From Buddleja alternifolia (taxonomy: Eukaryota; Streptophyta; Magnoliopsida; Lamiales; Scrophulariaceae), in NCBI GenBank assembly GCA_019426215.1, contig CM033400.1:13996568-14060567 (forward strand): DNA of 64,000 bases. Direction: 5' to 3'. This document shows, in pieces, positions 11,145-23,312 of the stretch (the first letter of the stretch is position 1; each line of letters starts with the position of its first letter). The translations under genes and the position numbers were made by a program. Below the pieces are notes generated by a model that did not search any database, had not been told where the DNA came from, and saw only the letters and a program-made list of their open reading frames with translations.

Positions 11145-12656
11145 TGTTAGGAAATTTCATGTTAGATGTTTTGATGATGACAAGATAGGATTCAATGTTA
11201 GACCCCAAATAAAATGTAAGTTTATGCTTTCATAGATCATTGTATAAAGCGTTTAAAGAGTTTGTAATTCTGTTTAAGCTTGTAATTTTTATCCTCATAG
11301 ATTTTAGACTAAGTCTTAGCGACTGAATCAATAATAGAATTCTAGGTGAGTCTATTTGAGAAGAAGTTGAAGACCAGCGTCTGAAGTCAACCGAAGATGA
11401 AGATTCCTTCTTAGCGCCTGTCAAACGCTAAGAGACCACAGTTCAGGATTCATGAATCAAGCGTTCAAATACTCAAGCGACTTATAGAAGATTCACCTGA
11501 AATAAATCCTCAAGTCATAAAGGACTTAAATGCAATCATTCAACGGGCATTTATTTTCAACGGGAAATAAATTCAAATTGCATTAAATGCCTGATAAGAG
11601 AATTAAATGTGATAAGCTACTGTGACTTGTGGACAAGCCTCCTTTTGACCAGACTGTCAGAACTTTCAGAGTTTTAGCTGCTCCCGTCCAATCGGTTCCA
11701 GTGAATTTTCAGGAATGTCAGATTTTAGGTACAATCACGCGCTACGTGAAAGGCACGCTCCTACATGTGTCCAACGGACAGATCCCAAGAAATTGCCTAT
11801 AAATACCTTACTCCAGAAAATCAAAATATAGAACATAGAGAACAACATCAAGAATATACGAGAAATTATTGCCAAAAATCCTACGTACATTCTTTCTGGA
11901 AAAAGCTTAGAAATTTCATAGCCAAAACCTTTCAAGCTTTCTATCTACATTCCAGACAGTCACAAATATCTAAAATATCTTCCAAAGAAGAAATCCAAAC
12001 TCCAACTGAGATATTCCAAGTTGTTTGATCTTCTTTAAAACAAACAAAACCCTAGTGATAATCCTCAACCTTTCATCTGAGTGAGAAAAGTTGTTGAAAC
12101 CTTTCAGGCAGTATTTCTGAGTGAGAGAAGCTTGAAGAAGACGATCTTCATTGGTGCTGAAGTCTGTGTGATCAAGGAGCCCAAGATCATTTTCATCCAT
12201 TACTATTTTGTAGAAGTTTCTGTGTGATCCTTTGATAATCATCATAGTAATTTCCTCCAAGTGAAAAAGGAGAAAAAGGACGTAGCTGGGATTACATCAC
12301 CCAGTGAACCTTACAAATTATTGTGTCATTTATTTTATTGTCTTATATTATTCACTTCATATTATTCTGAAAAAGACAAGTAAAATTGCAAAGCGATTAA
12401 TTCAACTAAAAGAACGCTAAACATTATTTCCGCTGTGCTAACCCTGATTAAGCGATCTAAGCGTTGCCCTACTTTGGTAAACTGCTGAAATCACTAAGTC
12501 TAAGTTAACTATTCTGAAGCGTCTGACCCAAGCGCTCAGTTTTTCCAAGCGTTCAAATTTCTAAAGTGATACGAAAATTTTGTGAAGTCGAAAAAGACTT
12601 CAGGGTCTATTCAACCCCCCCTTCTAGACCCTTTCGTATGCCACTTGGGACCACCA
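11145..12656 (+). mobile_element. Solo LTR of a Sirevirus-type copia element
   Basis: A 1512-bp TGTTAGG...CCACCA sequence that matches the two LTRs of Sirevirus copy B (31015-32527 and 43127-44652) end to end. It has no internal region and is flanked by the 5-bp duplication AAGAC at 11140-11144 and 12657-12661. This is the footprint of a full element reduced by LTR-LTR recombination. It lies inside the 5' LTR of element I, so it is younger than that element. Confidence 0.93.
11798..11805 (+). promoter_or_regulatory. TATA box in solo LTR
   Basis: TATAAATA, at the same relative place as in both LTRs of copy B. It probably marks the U3/R border promoter. Confidence 0.6.
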
Positions 12657-13345
12657 AAGACTTTAGACCTCATTCATTCATGACTGCATAGGATATTTAG
12701 CTCATTCATTTATGAGAGAATAAATCCCATTTTACCAATCCGTTAAGACTGCCACTTGCCCATCAAGTCGTACTTCGAGGTCGACCCCACCAATGGGTGA
12801 ATTGGATCTAACTACTCTAATGACAGACTTGATGTCACAAGTACATCTTCAACTTGATTGCTCAGGTCTAAGGTTTACGCGTACCTATCACAACTTATCG
12901 GTTTATGTCATTGACTGTCAGTGAGTGAATACCAATGTGACAAAACCGATGCGAGTTGTGTTTGAACATATCAGTCTAACTGAGATGTCTATGATATAAG
13001 TTCCCACTACCATTCCCATAGTGATTGAATGACACTTTCTCTGTCAAAAACTTACATCGTACAAGTCTCTATTCTGTATTGATGTCCAGTCAATACTTTC
13101 TTCCACTTGCTAACCAAATTTAGATAATAAGGATCAAACTTTTTTAGTACCATTCTTCCTAACCGATAGGAAGTAGAAGGTTTGCATTATTATCAAGGAC
13201 TTTACGTTGTTTATGAAAACCTTACAAACGCCTATAAGAAAACAACACAATAATGCCTTATATTACGAAAAGATATTGTTTAGTTACAAGTGAATGCCCT
13301 ATAAATCTATCCTCTTTATGGCATTTGAGGGCATACACACAAACA

Positions 13346-13461
13346 CCTCAACGATGGGGTTATTATATAAACTTTCCCTCACTAATTGATAATTACAAAC
13401 ACACCCCCTCGTTTTAAAGATTTCTTACAATTGCAACCCCTGTAAACCTTACACATAGACC
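13346..13461. other. Short unassigned flank
   Basis: 116 bp between the target duplication of element I and the truncated Sirevirus copy A. No coding or repeat signal is recognised apart from the CCTCA duplication itself. Confidence 0.4.
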
Positions 13462-13503
13462 CCCCCTTCTAGACCCTTTCGTATGCCACTTGGGACCACC
13501 AAG

Positions 13504-13515
13504 TGGTATCAGAGC
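13504..13515 (+). promoter_or_regulatory. Primer-binding site of Sirevirus copy A
   Basis: TGGTATCAGAGC, an exact initiator Met-tRNA complement two bases after the LTR end. Confidence 0.93.
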
Positions 13516-13615
13516 GGTTGAAGTAGAAACCTAAGCGTTTCCGAGCATAACTGCTTGTTTAGATCCACCTTTCTAAACTTAATCGCTTTAAATCTTTTTA
13601 TCAAAACATATCATT

Positions 13616-15748
13616 ATGGCTTTTAACAAAATGCCTAAGTTGGTAGAATCAAATTATGATTCGTGGAAACTTAGAGCATTCGCATACTTATGCTCATGTG
13701 ATAATGAAATGTGTGATGTTATTACAGATGGCCCCATCAAAATCATGCAAGTGAGAACTCGAGCACCTGGAGCCGATGAAGTCACTCCAGATGGATATGT
13801 CGAGAAAAATAAACTAGACTGGACGCCAGATGATCGAAAAAGAGCGAATCTGGATAATGTTGGACGAAGTGCACTTTACTCAGCGTTAGGAGATAACGAT
13901 GCATTGTTCAACAAGATAAAGCAATGTAAGACATCCAAAGAAATATGGGATAAATTGGCTATTGTGTGTGAATGTTCAGCATAAATGAAGGAGAACAAGC
14001 TCTCCATAGCCATGCAAAGATTCGAGCATTTCAAAATGCAGCCCAATGAGACGCTAGAACAACTAGACGCAAGGTTTACTTTGCTTATTACCGAGTTAGC
14101 GTCATTAGACAAGGAATTGACCAACAAGGAAATGGTCAACAAGATTTTCAGAAGTCTTCCAAGCAAGTATTTAATTAAGACTGTTGCTATGAGAGAATCA
14201 CAAACATTGGAGACACTTACCTCAGAGCATGTCTTTTCAGAGTTAAAGGCATTTGAGTTCGAATTAGGTGAAGTCAGCGACACATCGACTTCAGCGATTG
14301 AATCAGGAGCTTTAATCGCTACCAACAAAAATAAGGGAAAAGCGGTTATTGAGGTCAAACCGGTTGAGTCAAATGAAGAAAAGGAAATGGCCTTATTGGT
14401 AAAGAAGTTTAAGAAATTTCTACGATACGAGAAGAGAACTCCTATTGGACAGAATTCATTTCAAACTCCTCCTCCAGCACCAGCGCCTCAGTATCAAGTG
14501 CCAGTGTACTCTGCACCTCAACCAGTAGCGCCAGTTCCATACCATGCGCCTCCATCCCCCACTCAGAATCTCTCAGCACCAGTAGTCTCAAAGCGATTAA
14601 CTGCTGAACAAAAAATGAAAACTAATTTGTGTTATAATTGCAGGAAACCAGGGCACTACCAGGTAAATTGCCCTTATCCAAATGTGTCAAAGCCATCAAG
14701 GCAAGACTATACGGATAGAAACCAATTCAGGAGCAACCTTCGCCAATAAGGTCTGCTAGCGGAATCTGAACCATTCTCCGCACCTGAAGAGGATTTGGAA
14801 TCATCAGACGAAAGTAGTGATGATGAGCCTACAAGCGACTCAGCATTGATTTATAAAGATTGTCAAGAGGCCGCCAAAATATATCAAAACGATCTCGCTA
14901 TTATTTCGTCGCTCAAAAGTGATAAAGTAACACTCAAAGCCGAGTTGCAAGTTCAGAAACAGTGCATTGAGAAGAACAAATCACTTGAGAATGAAGTTAT
15001 TCAGTTAAAAAGCGATCTTGATATAATAGTCAAAAGAGAAGCTGATTTGATCGCTAAACTTGCTAAATCAGAGCAGCTTATCTCATCATTATCAAAAGCT
15101 TCTAGAAAGTTGGATAATGTGACTAAGGTAACTAGATTATTTGGTGAAAAGTCCGGTTTAGGATGCAATAAATTCGGTAAACAACCAAATAAATCCAATG
15201 TTATGGCAAACAACAAAGGAAAGGGTGTTATCTTTGTTGAGAAAAGTTCACAGAGTCAAACGCTAAGTGAACCTAGCGACAATGGTACGAGGCCAAATGA
15301 GAAAGCCAAAGCTGACTCAGGCAAGGGTAAGGCTAAGGCAAATGATTCACAAAGACAAACTCATCCAAACGCTCAAAAAGTCAAGGACAAGTCTAATCAC
15401 TGTGAATCAAGCGCTAAGCGTCAAGCACCAAAAGCGCAACCCAAGCCAGCGCCAAGGACTTACCAGCGTCAATATCCAAGACAGTCAAAATCATATCATC
15501 AATACTATGATGATTATGACTATGACTATGATTATGACTATTATTATAATCGAGGATATTATTACACACCCAAAAAGCACACACAACACAAGGTGAACAA
15601 AAAACACACACAGCACAATGTGAAACCCAAGATGGCCAGTATTTCTACAATGAAGACCAGGCAAATATGGGTTCCTAAAGTTCTAATTCAAACCAAGGTT
15701 ATTAACGCTGAAGGACCCAAAACAACATGGGTACCTAAGAAGAATTAG
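13616..15748 (+). pseudogene. Sirevirus gag (copy A)
   Basis: Begins MAFNKMPKLVESNYDSWK, a typical copia Gag start. The Gag core (UBN2-like) is split by TAA at 13982-13984, where copy B has CAA. The CCHC knuckle CYNCRKPGHYQVNC is at 14630-14671. Another CAA-to-TAA stop is at 14747-14749. Relative to copy B a block near 14850 (the region of LICLMARDDEAS in B) is missing. The C-terminal third is a coiled-coil-like Lys/Glu stretch, then basic and Pro/Gln-rich, with an Asp-Tyr repeat (DYDYDYDY, about 15500-15560) and WVPK motifs near the end. It ends with TAG before pol. Confidence 0.9.
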
Positions 15749-15761
15749 AATTGTCCTTTAA

Positions 15762-17480
15762 ATGCAGGTACCTAGAGCCAGCACCGATACTTCAGTTTGG
15801 TACTTTGATAGTGGATCGTCAAGACACATGACTGGTTCCAAGAATCTTCTAGTCTACTATCAAGCTACCAACGGTCCTCAAGTTATATTCGGTGATAACT
15901 CAAAAGGTAAAACAAAAGGTATAGGTATCATAAATAGGGGGAACATCATGATTAGTGATGTTTATTATGTTGAGGGTCTTAAGCATAACCTGTTAAGCAT
16001 TAGTCAATTTTGTGATAAAGGCTTTGAAGTAAAATTTTCAAGCGACTTCTGCTATGTTAACGACGCTAAGACTAAGTCTACTAAATTAAGAGGAAAAAGA
16101 ACAAATAATGTGTATTAAGTAGATTGGGATTCTACAGTTGATAACAACCCCACATGCTTTGTTGCTAAAAGTCAAATTGAATTGGGTTGGTTATGGCATA
16201 GAAAAATGAATCACCTCAATTTCAAGGCAATCTCTCAGTTAATATCGCTAAATCTTGTAGAGGGATTACCTAAAGGTTCCTTTCAAAAGAATCGCTTATG
16301 TGATGCATGTGAAATGGGTAAACAAGTTAAGTCATCTTTCAAAAAGAAACCATGTCTATCTACTTCTAGAGTTCTTGAACTATTGCATTTAGATTTGTTT
16401 GGACCTATTTAAATCATGAGTGTTAGTGGCAAAAAGTACTCGCTAGTAATAGTTGATGATTTCTCTCGCTATACATGGGTAGAATTTCTAGCAACCAAAG
16501 ATGAAACCAGTGTCAAGCTCACAGCGCTAATTTGTCAATTGCAAAATTCAAAAGATCTAAAAGTGACAAGAATTAGAAGCGATAGAGGAACTGAATTTAC
16601 TAACCAAGTTGTTGAGAAGTTTTGTATAGATTTAGGAATACTTCATGAGTATTCTGCTCCTAGAACACCTCAACAGAATGGAGTTGCTGAGCGACGGAAT
16701 AGAACGCTTAAAGAAGCCGCAAGGACGATGTTAGCAGAGTCCAAGCTGCCTCAAAGGTTTTGGGCCGAAGCCATCAACACCGCTTGCTACACTCAGAACC
16801 GGTGTATGATTAACAAGTAACATGAGAAGACTCCATATGAGTTGTGGAAGGGACGTAAGCCTAACATTTCATACTTTCATGTATTTGGTTCAAAATGTTT
16901 CATTCATAACAATGGATCTCACAGCCTAAAGACATTTGATCCTAAATCAGATGAGGGAATCTTTCTAGGCTATGCCAAGAATGGAAAGAGTTTTCGCATC
17001 TTAAATAAGATCAAATCGAAGGTTGAAGAATCCATTCATGTTGTGTTTGATGATGCTAACCAAGAACCGAGTAAGGTTAATTCTGATGATGTAGGAATTG
17101 AAGATCTCTCCCAACAAGCATCGCAAATCAACCTTAGTGATGATAGTGATAACGAGGATGATGGGATTCATGTACTTCCTCCTAAGGATACTCGTGAGGT
17201 TAACAAAAATGATAATGTCAGAATCGCTGATGATCATGAAGAGAACAATCATCAAGAGCAGATTGGAACTGTGAATGATGCAGCGTCTACGCAAGAGACA
17301 AATGAGAATCAAGCGATTAACAACCAAGAGTCTCTTAACCCGTTCCAACCAGACCGTAAATGGCTTAGAGATCATCCACCAGAGCTAGTAATTGGAGATA
17401 TTGAAGCACCTGTTAGAACTAGGTCCGCTACATTTAATGAGGCCATGTTCGCAAGTTTCCTATCTCAGATGGAACCAAAG
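15762..17480 (+). pseudogene. Sirevirus pol (copy A): protease and integrase
   Basis: Starts MQVPRASTDTSVWYFDSGSS; the DSGSS is the aspartic protease active site. The Gag-pre-integrase zinc finger (WHRKMNHLNF and LCDACEMGKQ) follows. The integrase core has HLDLFGPI, SDRGTEF and QQNGVAERRNRT, so all three DDE residues are present. Stops at 16116-16118 (TTA to TAA relative to copy B), 16410-16412 and 16818-16820 (both CAA to TAA) break it. Pol lies in the +1 frame relative to gag because of one extra A in the junction compared with copy B. The text ends in the linker after integrase, before RT. Confidence 0.9.
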
Positions 17481-17774
17481 TAGAATTTGAGATTCTGTTT
17501 GGGCTTTCACGATTCGGCTCAAGGCTTCTTCAGTTGACCCCGAGTTGAGTCGACCTATAAATTTTGGAGCTGAATACTCAATTGTAAAGTGAAGGCTTAT
17601 TGAGATTTAGAAAAGATTTCATGGCGATAACCCCCAAAATGTGGTTTGGCCTATGAAGGAAAGGGCTAGAATGAGAAGAAATCATTGTAAGCATATGTAA
17701 AGATATTACAGTATATGATTATATATAGATATTATATTTATATATGTATAAATATATACACGTACATATAATAT
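17481..17774. other. Unassigned AT-rich flank
   Basis: 294 bp between the break of copy A and the 5' LTR of element III. It becomes TA-rich near 17700-17774 and ends in AATAT, the left target duplication of element III. Nothing coding is seen. Confidence 0.5.
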
Positions 17775-18398
17775 TGATATACTAAAAAGAGGCCCCAGAC
17801 CTATTTAGGTCGTTACCTCATTAATATTCGAGGCACTATACCATGTATAACAAAGATAAAACGACCTAATGGGGTCTAAAACTCAATATTTACACCGTAG
17901 GTCCCTATCGAAACACGAAATTGCATAACACTACAAAACCCGCGTGTTCTTTTCTACTTGGGTTGGGTCGACCCATGACCAGAACCTACGAAGTACAATC
18001 CTAGCCTTTCATTAAGAACACGTGGCATCATCCGAGTAACTCCTCCAGTTGGTGAAACAGTATTCGTCCAGCATGAGTGAATACTATAAATACCCGCATT
18101 TATGAGAGTAAGGGGAGGAGCGCAATATTTATTATATTCGTGAGCTTGCCCATTGATTCGTTATTTAGACTAAGATTTAACAGTACGATCCCATATATAA
18201 ATTGGAGATTAGTTGTTTTCAGACTATCTATACAATGAGGAAACGGTATTATATTTTGGAACTACGTTAGACTTGATCCCAAGGTGGTACGTAGGCAGCT
18301 CGATACTTCGACTGCAGTCTATACTTTTAATTGGCAGTTAGTTCATCATACGAGGTTATCCAGACTGTGAGGGGAGGGTGAATTTCTGACCTAGATCA
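17775..18398 (+). repeat. 5' LTR of gypsy element III
   Basis: TGATATACTAAAAAGA...CCTAGATCA, paired with 27569-28193. The TATA box is at 18085-18092. Confidence 0.95.
18085..18092 (+). promoter_or_regulatory. TATA box in 5' LTR of element III
   Basis: TATAAATA, conserved in the 3' LTR at 27880-27887; the likely core promoter for the genomic RNA. Confidence 0.65.
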
Positions 18399-18400
18399 GT

Positions 18401-18418
18401 TGGCGCCGTCTGTGGGAA
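18401..18418 (+). promoter_or_regulatory. Primer-binding site of element III
   Basis: TTGGCGCCGTCTGTGGGA, starting two bases after the LTR. This TGGCGCC-type site is common in plant Ty3/gypsy elements; I do not assign the tRNA. Confidence 0.85.
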
Positions 18419-18430
18419 ACTACTGAAGAA

Positions 18431-19900
18431 TTGCTGGGTCTGAGTCCAGAAGAAATGGCTAATGAAAGAGAAAAGCATGTCCGTATTGAATCGTCATCTA
18501 ACGAACGAGTAGCGTCACCTGGAGAAGGATTAGAAGGAACTAGTGAAAGAAGAGTGACAATGACAAAGAGGGCTCTTGATAAGCTGGTGCAGGAACGGAT
18601 TGATGAGGCATTGCGAAGATTTATAGAAGCAACGCCCAACACCCCAAATGTGCAACATGTGTGTCCTGTCCCGTTGGCACCGGAGCTTATTTCGTGATAC
18701 TAAAGGAGCTACACCTGGACGAGAGAAGAGGGTTGATCTGACTTTTGGAGATCAATGGGAGGAGGAAATCGATAGTCAAGTTGGTGCTCGCTCAGAGATT
18801 CGGAGAGGTAAGCAGCCGATACAAGATCCTAAAGAGAAACCTATTCTATCTAGGGCAGAGATAGATGAAATGTATGAGAGGTTGGATAAAGCAAGTCAAA
18901 AGGTGGAGCGACCGAGGGGGTAGTGTAGCGCCGGAATTGGCATTAATGGCAAAGCATACTCCATTTTCAGAACAGATATTGAGAGAGGCTCCACCTAAGT
19001 CGTTCAAAATGCCTAATCTGCCCACGTTCGATGGTACAGGTGATCCTAAACCCAATTTAACTTCGTTTGAAATGCTTATGACTTTGTATCATCAGACCGA
19101 TGCGGTGAATGCAAAGATGTTCGTTACAACGCTGGTAGGTTGGGTATAAGATTGGTTCACGAGTCAGAGGCCAGGTACTATTGTATCGTACACGCAGTTA
19201 GTTCAAAAGTTTGAGAGTCATTTTGCCAGTAACAAGAATGCCAAGAAATCTGTCTCGGCAATGTTGAACTTCAAATAGGGCTCATCAGAAAGCTTACGTG
19301 ACTTCATACATCGGTTCAACCAGGAGGTTCTTGAGATTCCTGAATTAACACATGACCTAACTGTAACTTTTTTCTTGCTAGCACTGAGGAAGGAACCTTT
19401 AGCATCGGCTTTTGCTCGTCATACTCCATGAGATCAGGAGAAACTAATGCAGATACAAGAACAATGTATTAACGAAGAAGAAATGAGCTTGTCAAAAGAC
19501 AACGAAAGTTTCGCCATGAAGGATCGAAAAGATTGAAAGGATTAACAGTGATCGGACCGAGGGATCGAGGATGGAAAAAAACCATGAACGACCCCGCCGA
19601 TACACTAAATACGACCAATATACGCCTCTGAATGCTCCTCGAGGTAGAGCATTACTGTCTGCTCAAATGCACAATATCAACGCAATTCAATGGCTAAAAT
19701 CGCTATGTGCGGGGGTGACGCAGAACCCTAACAAATATTGTGAATTTCATAAGGACGAGGGTCATGATACGGAGGCTTTCTGTCAACTAAATGATGAAAT
19801 TGAGCGGTTGATAAAATTGGGCTGTTTAGACGACTTTATTGATCACACTCCAGCAGAAGTAAGAGCTCCGGAGGTCGACTGTAAAATAGAGGTAAGATGA
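18431..19900 (+). pseudogene. Gypsy gag (element III)
   Basis: Three separated frames read as one Gag. The N-terminal part (18431-18697) is charged. The core includes PPKSFKMPNLPTFDGTGDP (about 18990-19050), and the segment from 19571 carries APRGRALLSAQ and KYCEFHKDEGHDTEAF, a Cys/His pattern typical of Tat-type Gag. In-frame stops near 19149 (before DWFTSQ), 19279 (before GSSESLRDF) and 19429 fit CAA/CAG/CGA to TAA/TAG/TGA. The capsid would package element RNA; this copy cannot encode a continuous protein. Confidence 0.85.
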
Positions 19901-20323
19901 TCTCGAAGAAGATCACATGAGCGAGATCAACGAGGCTATCGAGATGACAAGATGAACAACATACCTAAAAAAAATGAACATTGGAGATATGACGACAATC
20001 GTTGTTCTGATAATAAGCGATACAATGATCATAATCGTTACTATGACAATCGTCGTCACAATGACGATCATCATTAGAATGACCAGCGGAGAAATGAAAA
20101 TCTTCATGGAAAGGAACCGAGAGAACATCGGGAGCAGAACCTTGCAAATCGAGGTGAAATTCATGTGATTGCGGGAGGTCCTGTTGATGGAGATTCGTCT
20201 AATTCAAGAAAAATGCATGCCAGAGAAGTGTGTTAGAATTATTATCGTTTCGAGCCGCTGAAGGTCTTTTTGGTAGGTCAAGCTGATTAGCCGATCACCT
20301 TTGATGGTCGACATTACGAGGGG

Positions 20324-20881
20324 ATGATTGTACCACATAACGACCCCATGGTCATTACAATGGATGTGGCGAACTATGCTGCACATAAGATTTTGGTGGA
20401 CACAGGTAGTTCGGCTGATTTCATCTTTTGGGATGTCTTGCAAAAAATGGACTTGGGAAATATTGTTCTGAAGACAGTGAATACCCCGTTGATGGGGCTT
20501 ACTGGTTCTCAGATTATGCCAAAGGGGTCTGTCGAGCTTGATGTATCGCTGGGTTCGACACCGAGGCGGAAGACCATGAGGATAGCATTTTTGGTGGTGG
20601 ACACTCCGTTCTCCTATAACATGATCTTGGGTAGGCCGATGCTGAAAAAATTTGGTGCAATTGTGTTAACACCTCATCTTAAGATGAAGTTCAAGACTAG
20701 GGATGGAATTGGAGAAGTCCGTGGAAATCAGCTCGAAGCACGACAATGTTATTCTACTTATTTGAAGCTGAAAGACAGAAAGAAGCGTAAGAGAGAGGCA
20801 ATGAGGGTGTATCTAATTGATCATGATACAGAAATTTTGATGAAGCAACTCGACAAAAGGCAGAAGAGGGAAGACACATGA
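20324..20881 (+). pseudogene. Gypsy aspartic protease (element III)
   Basis: Contains KILVDTGSSADFIFW with the catalytic DTGSS, and later MILGRPMLKKFGA, the ILGR(P) flap/helix block of retropepsins. It is open for 185 codons, the longest clean protease frame in the window, but it is separated from gag and RT by stops, so it is only a domain remnant of the polyprotein. Confidence 0.85.
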
Positions 20882-21640
20882 GTACAGCCAGTTAAACACA
20901 AGACGATTCAACTTTTTGAAAGAGATCCAGAGAAGATGACGAGAATTGGAGGACAGTTGGATTGGGAGACAGAGGCAAAATTGTTGAAGTTTTTGAAGAA
21001 GAACTCAGATATATTCGTGTGGAAAGCATCTGATTTTCAAGGAATTGACCCTTCGATTATTGAACATCGTCTGAACATCGATCCCGATGCTAAGCCAGTT
21101 CGTCAGAAATGAAGAAATTTTGGACCTGACAGAGATGCCATCATTAAAGAAGAAGTAAAGAAACTCCTAATGTAGGCTATGTTAATGAAATTCAGTTTAC
21201 TGAGTGGCTAGCTGGTGTAGTTCTTGTACCAAAAGCTGGAAACAAGTGGTGTATGTATACTGATTTTACTGATCTTAACAAAGTTTGCCCTCGGGACCCC
21301 TACCCTTTGCCTTGTATAGATCTATTAGTAGACTCTACTGCAGGTTGTGCTTTATTGAGTATGTTGGATGCATATCAGGGATTTAATCAAATAATGATGG
21401 CCAAAGAAGATCGTAAGAAGACCTCTTTCATTACAGCACGAGGTGTTTATTGTTACAATGTCATGCCTTTTGGGTTGAAAAACTCTGGAGCAACATACCA
21501 ACGACTTGTGAATATGATATGCTTGTAAAGAGTGTAAAAGAGGCAGATCATATTGATCATCTGAAGAAGTCGTTCGAGATTATGAAACGATACGGGATGA
21601 AGTTAAACCCCCACAAATGTACCTTCGGTGTATGAGGTGG
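20882..21640 (+). pseudogene. Gypsy reverse transcriptase with deleted active site (element III)
   Basis: The N-terminal part after 20900 reads through DPSIIEHRLNIDPDAKPV. The next frame has MYTDFTDLNKVCPRDPYPLP, SMLDAYQGFNQIMM and VMPFGLKNSGATYQRLV. The text then jumps at about 21515-21525 directly to DMLVKSVKEADHIDHLKK in another frame. The block that should contain YVDD is therefore missing apart from the final D. The deletion removes catalytic aspartates, so this RT cannot work in cis. Confidence 0.85.
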
Positions 21641-22776
21641 AAAGTTTTTGGGGTATATGGTAACGGAACGAGGTATCGAGGCAAATCCTGAAAAAATTGA
21701 GGCCATAATTAACATGGTATCCCCGAAAGACCTGAAAGATGTTCAGAAACTGACAGGTCGTATGGCCAATTGAAATCGATTCATTTTGAGGTCAGTAGAC
21801 AAAGGCTTGCATTTCTTCAAAGTTTTAAGGAAAGCAAAAAAAAAATTTATGGACTGAAGAATGTGAGAAGGCATTTCAGGAATTAAAGGTGTATCTAACT
21901 TCACCTCTGTTGCTAACCAAGCCCATGTATGGGGAACCACTTTATCTGTACTTGGCAGTTTCGTTAGTAGCAATAACTGTTGTATTGGTCCGAGATATCA
22001 TGGGTGATCATCGCCCGGTGTATTACATGAGCAAAATGATGCGTGGGGCAGAGTTGAATTACTTACACAATGAAAAATGGGCATTGGCACTCGTGACCTC
22101 GGCGCGTAAGTTACGACCCTATTTGCAATCTCATCAGATTGTGGTCTTGATTGATCAACCTTTGAGGTAAATTTTGGCCAAACTTGATGTATCAGGCATC
22201 CTCATCAAGTGGGCCATAGAATTGGGCAAATTCAACATTGAATATCGGAGTCGAACTGCAGTCAAAGCACAAGTAATAACAGACTTCTTAGTAGAGATGG
22301 CGGAGGCAGAGGCAGAAGTTGTATCAGTGGTAGAGCCAGCGGAACCATGGATATTGCATGTGGATGGTTCGTCAATGACAAGACAAGGTGGAGTTGGGGT
22401 GTGGTTTCGTTCACCCGATGGATCGGATATGGAGTTTGAAATTAAGTTGGATTTTGATGTAACAAATAATGAGGCAGAATATGAAGCTTTGATAGCAGGA
22501 TTAAAAATGGCAAAGGATCTGAAGATAATGATTATTAAAGTATATACTGATTCACAATTAGTGGCAAAACAGGTAGCAGACACGTACGAAGCACATGAAA
22601 AAATGATGATAAGATATTTGGCGAAGGTAAAAGACTTGACGCTAGAATTTGAAAAAATCGAGTTATGCCAGATACCAAGAGAGGAAAACGATCGTGCGGA
22701 TGTGTTATCAAAATTTTCCAATCAGATAACGGGATCTAAGTGTCGTAAGGTCACACTCCTAGTAATGGACCATTAG
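21641..22776 (+). pseudogene. RNase H and second RNase H (element III)
   Basis: 21641-22170 covers the connection and the first RNase H, for example YMSKMMRGAELNY. The 200-codon segment 22174-22776 holds a second RNase H with HVDGSS, TNNEAEYEALIAGL, YTDSQLVAKQV and ENDRADVLSKF, which preserves the D-E-D-D pattern. Duplicated RNase H of this archaeal type is characteristic of the plant Tat lineage. A stop at about 22168-22170 separates the two parts. Confidence 0.85.
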
Positions 22777-23233
22777 GAGATCGAACTTCCGATGATGACT
22801 GCACCAATAGATGAGGAACCGAGTTGGATGGGTTCGATAATTGATTATCTCTCTTAAGGTAAATTTTCGAATGACCGAGTTGAGGCACGAAGAATAACAA
22901 ACAGGGCAATGAGGTTTGCGATCCTTAATAATGTGCTATACAAACGATCCATTGGGGGGCCGCTGCTTCGTTGCCTGAAGACCGCCGAGGCATAGTATGT
23001 GCTGAGAGAAATACATGAGGGAAGTTGTGTAAATCACTTGGCAGGACGGTCGTTAGCTCAAAAGATAACGAGACAAGGATACTTTTGGCCGACATTAGTG
23101 AAAGATGCACAAGATTTTGTTAAGAAGTGCAAAGAATGCCAACTCCATTTTAATGAAATTCGCCAACCAAGAAAACCCATGGAGGTGATAAAAATTGCAT
23201 ACCCATTCGATCAATGGAGGATTGATATATTAG

Positions 23234-23312
23234 GTAAATACTGTCAGAATTAGGATTCTAAAATTTTAACTTCGTTATATCGAATATAAAATAAACAATG
23301 TGATAATTGTAG
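23234..23312 (+). other. Putative intron 1 in integrase (79 nt)
   Basis: Starts GTAAAT and ends TTGTAG, is U-rich and has stops in frame. Removing it joins ATATTAG to GACCATTTCC, giving ILGPFPLT, the normal integrase sequence, with no base lost. Confidence 0.65.

Larger units (their letters stand above)
2748..13345 (-). mobile_element. Ty1/copia LTR retrotransposon (element I)
   Basis: A complete but dead minus-strand copia element. The LTRs lie at 2748-4403 and 10194-13345; the latter is enlarged by a nested solo LTR. LTR ends are TGTT...AACA-like, and a 5-bp target duplication CCTCA lies at 2743-2747 and 13346-13350. On the minus strand the order is 5' LTR, primer-binding site, long leader, gag, protease, integrase, RT, RNase H, polypurine tract and 3' LTR; integrase before RT defines Ty1/copia. 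A frameshift and several stops disable it. Confidence 0.92.
10194..13345 (-). repeat. 5' LTR of copia element I, interrupted
   Basis: Matches 2748-4403 on both sides of a nested Sirevirus-family solo LTR (11145-12656). Without that insert and its duplication it is about 1635 bp. Its outer end is followed directly by CCTCA, the element's target duplication. Confidence 0.9.
13462..17480 (+). mobile_element. Sirevirus copy A, truncated at both ends
   Basis: The left end keeps only about 40 bp of the LTR 3' end (through CCACCA at 13501), followed by a primer-binding site, leader, gag, protease, integrase and the start of the post-integrase linker. It parallels copy B closely up to SQMEPK, then breaks off at about 17480 into unrelated DNA. 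RT, RNase H, the extra 3' gene and both proper LTRs are missing, so no target duplication can be read. Confidence 0.9.

Noticed and set aside
19913..20168. Frames with repeated Asp/His/Asn codons on both strands
   Set aside because: They are shadows of the His/Asn/Asp-rich C-terminal Gag region of element III.
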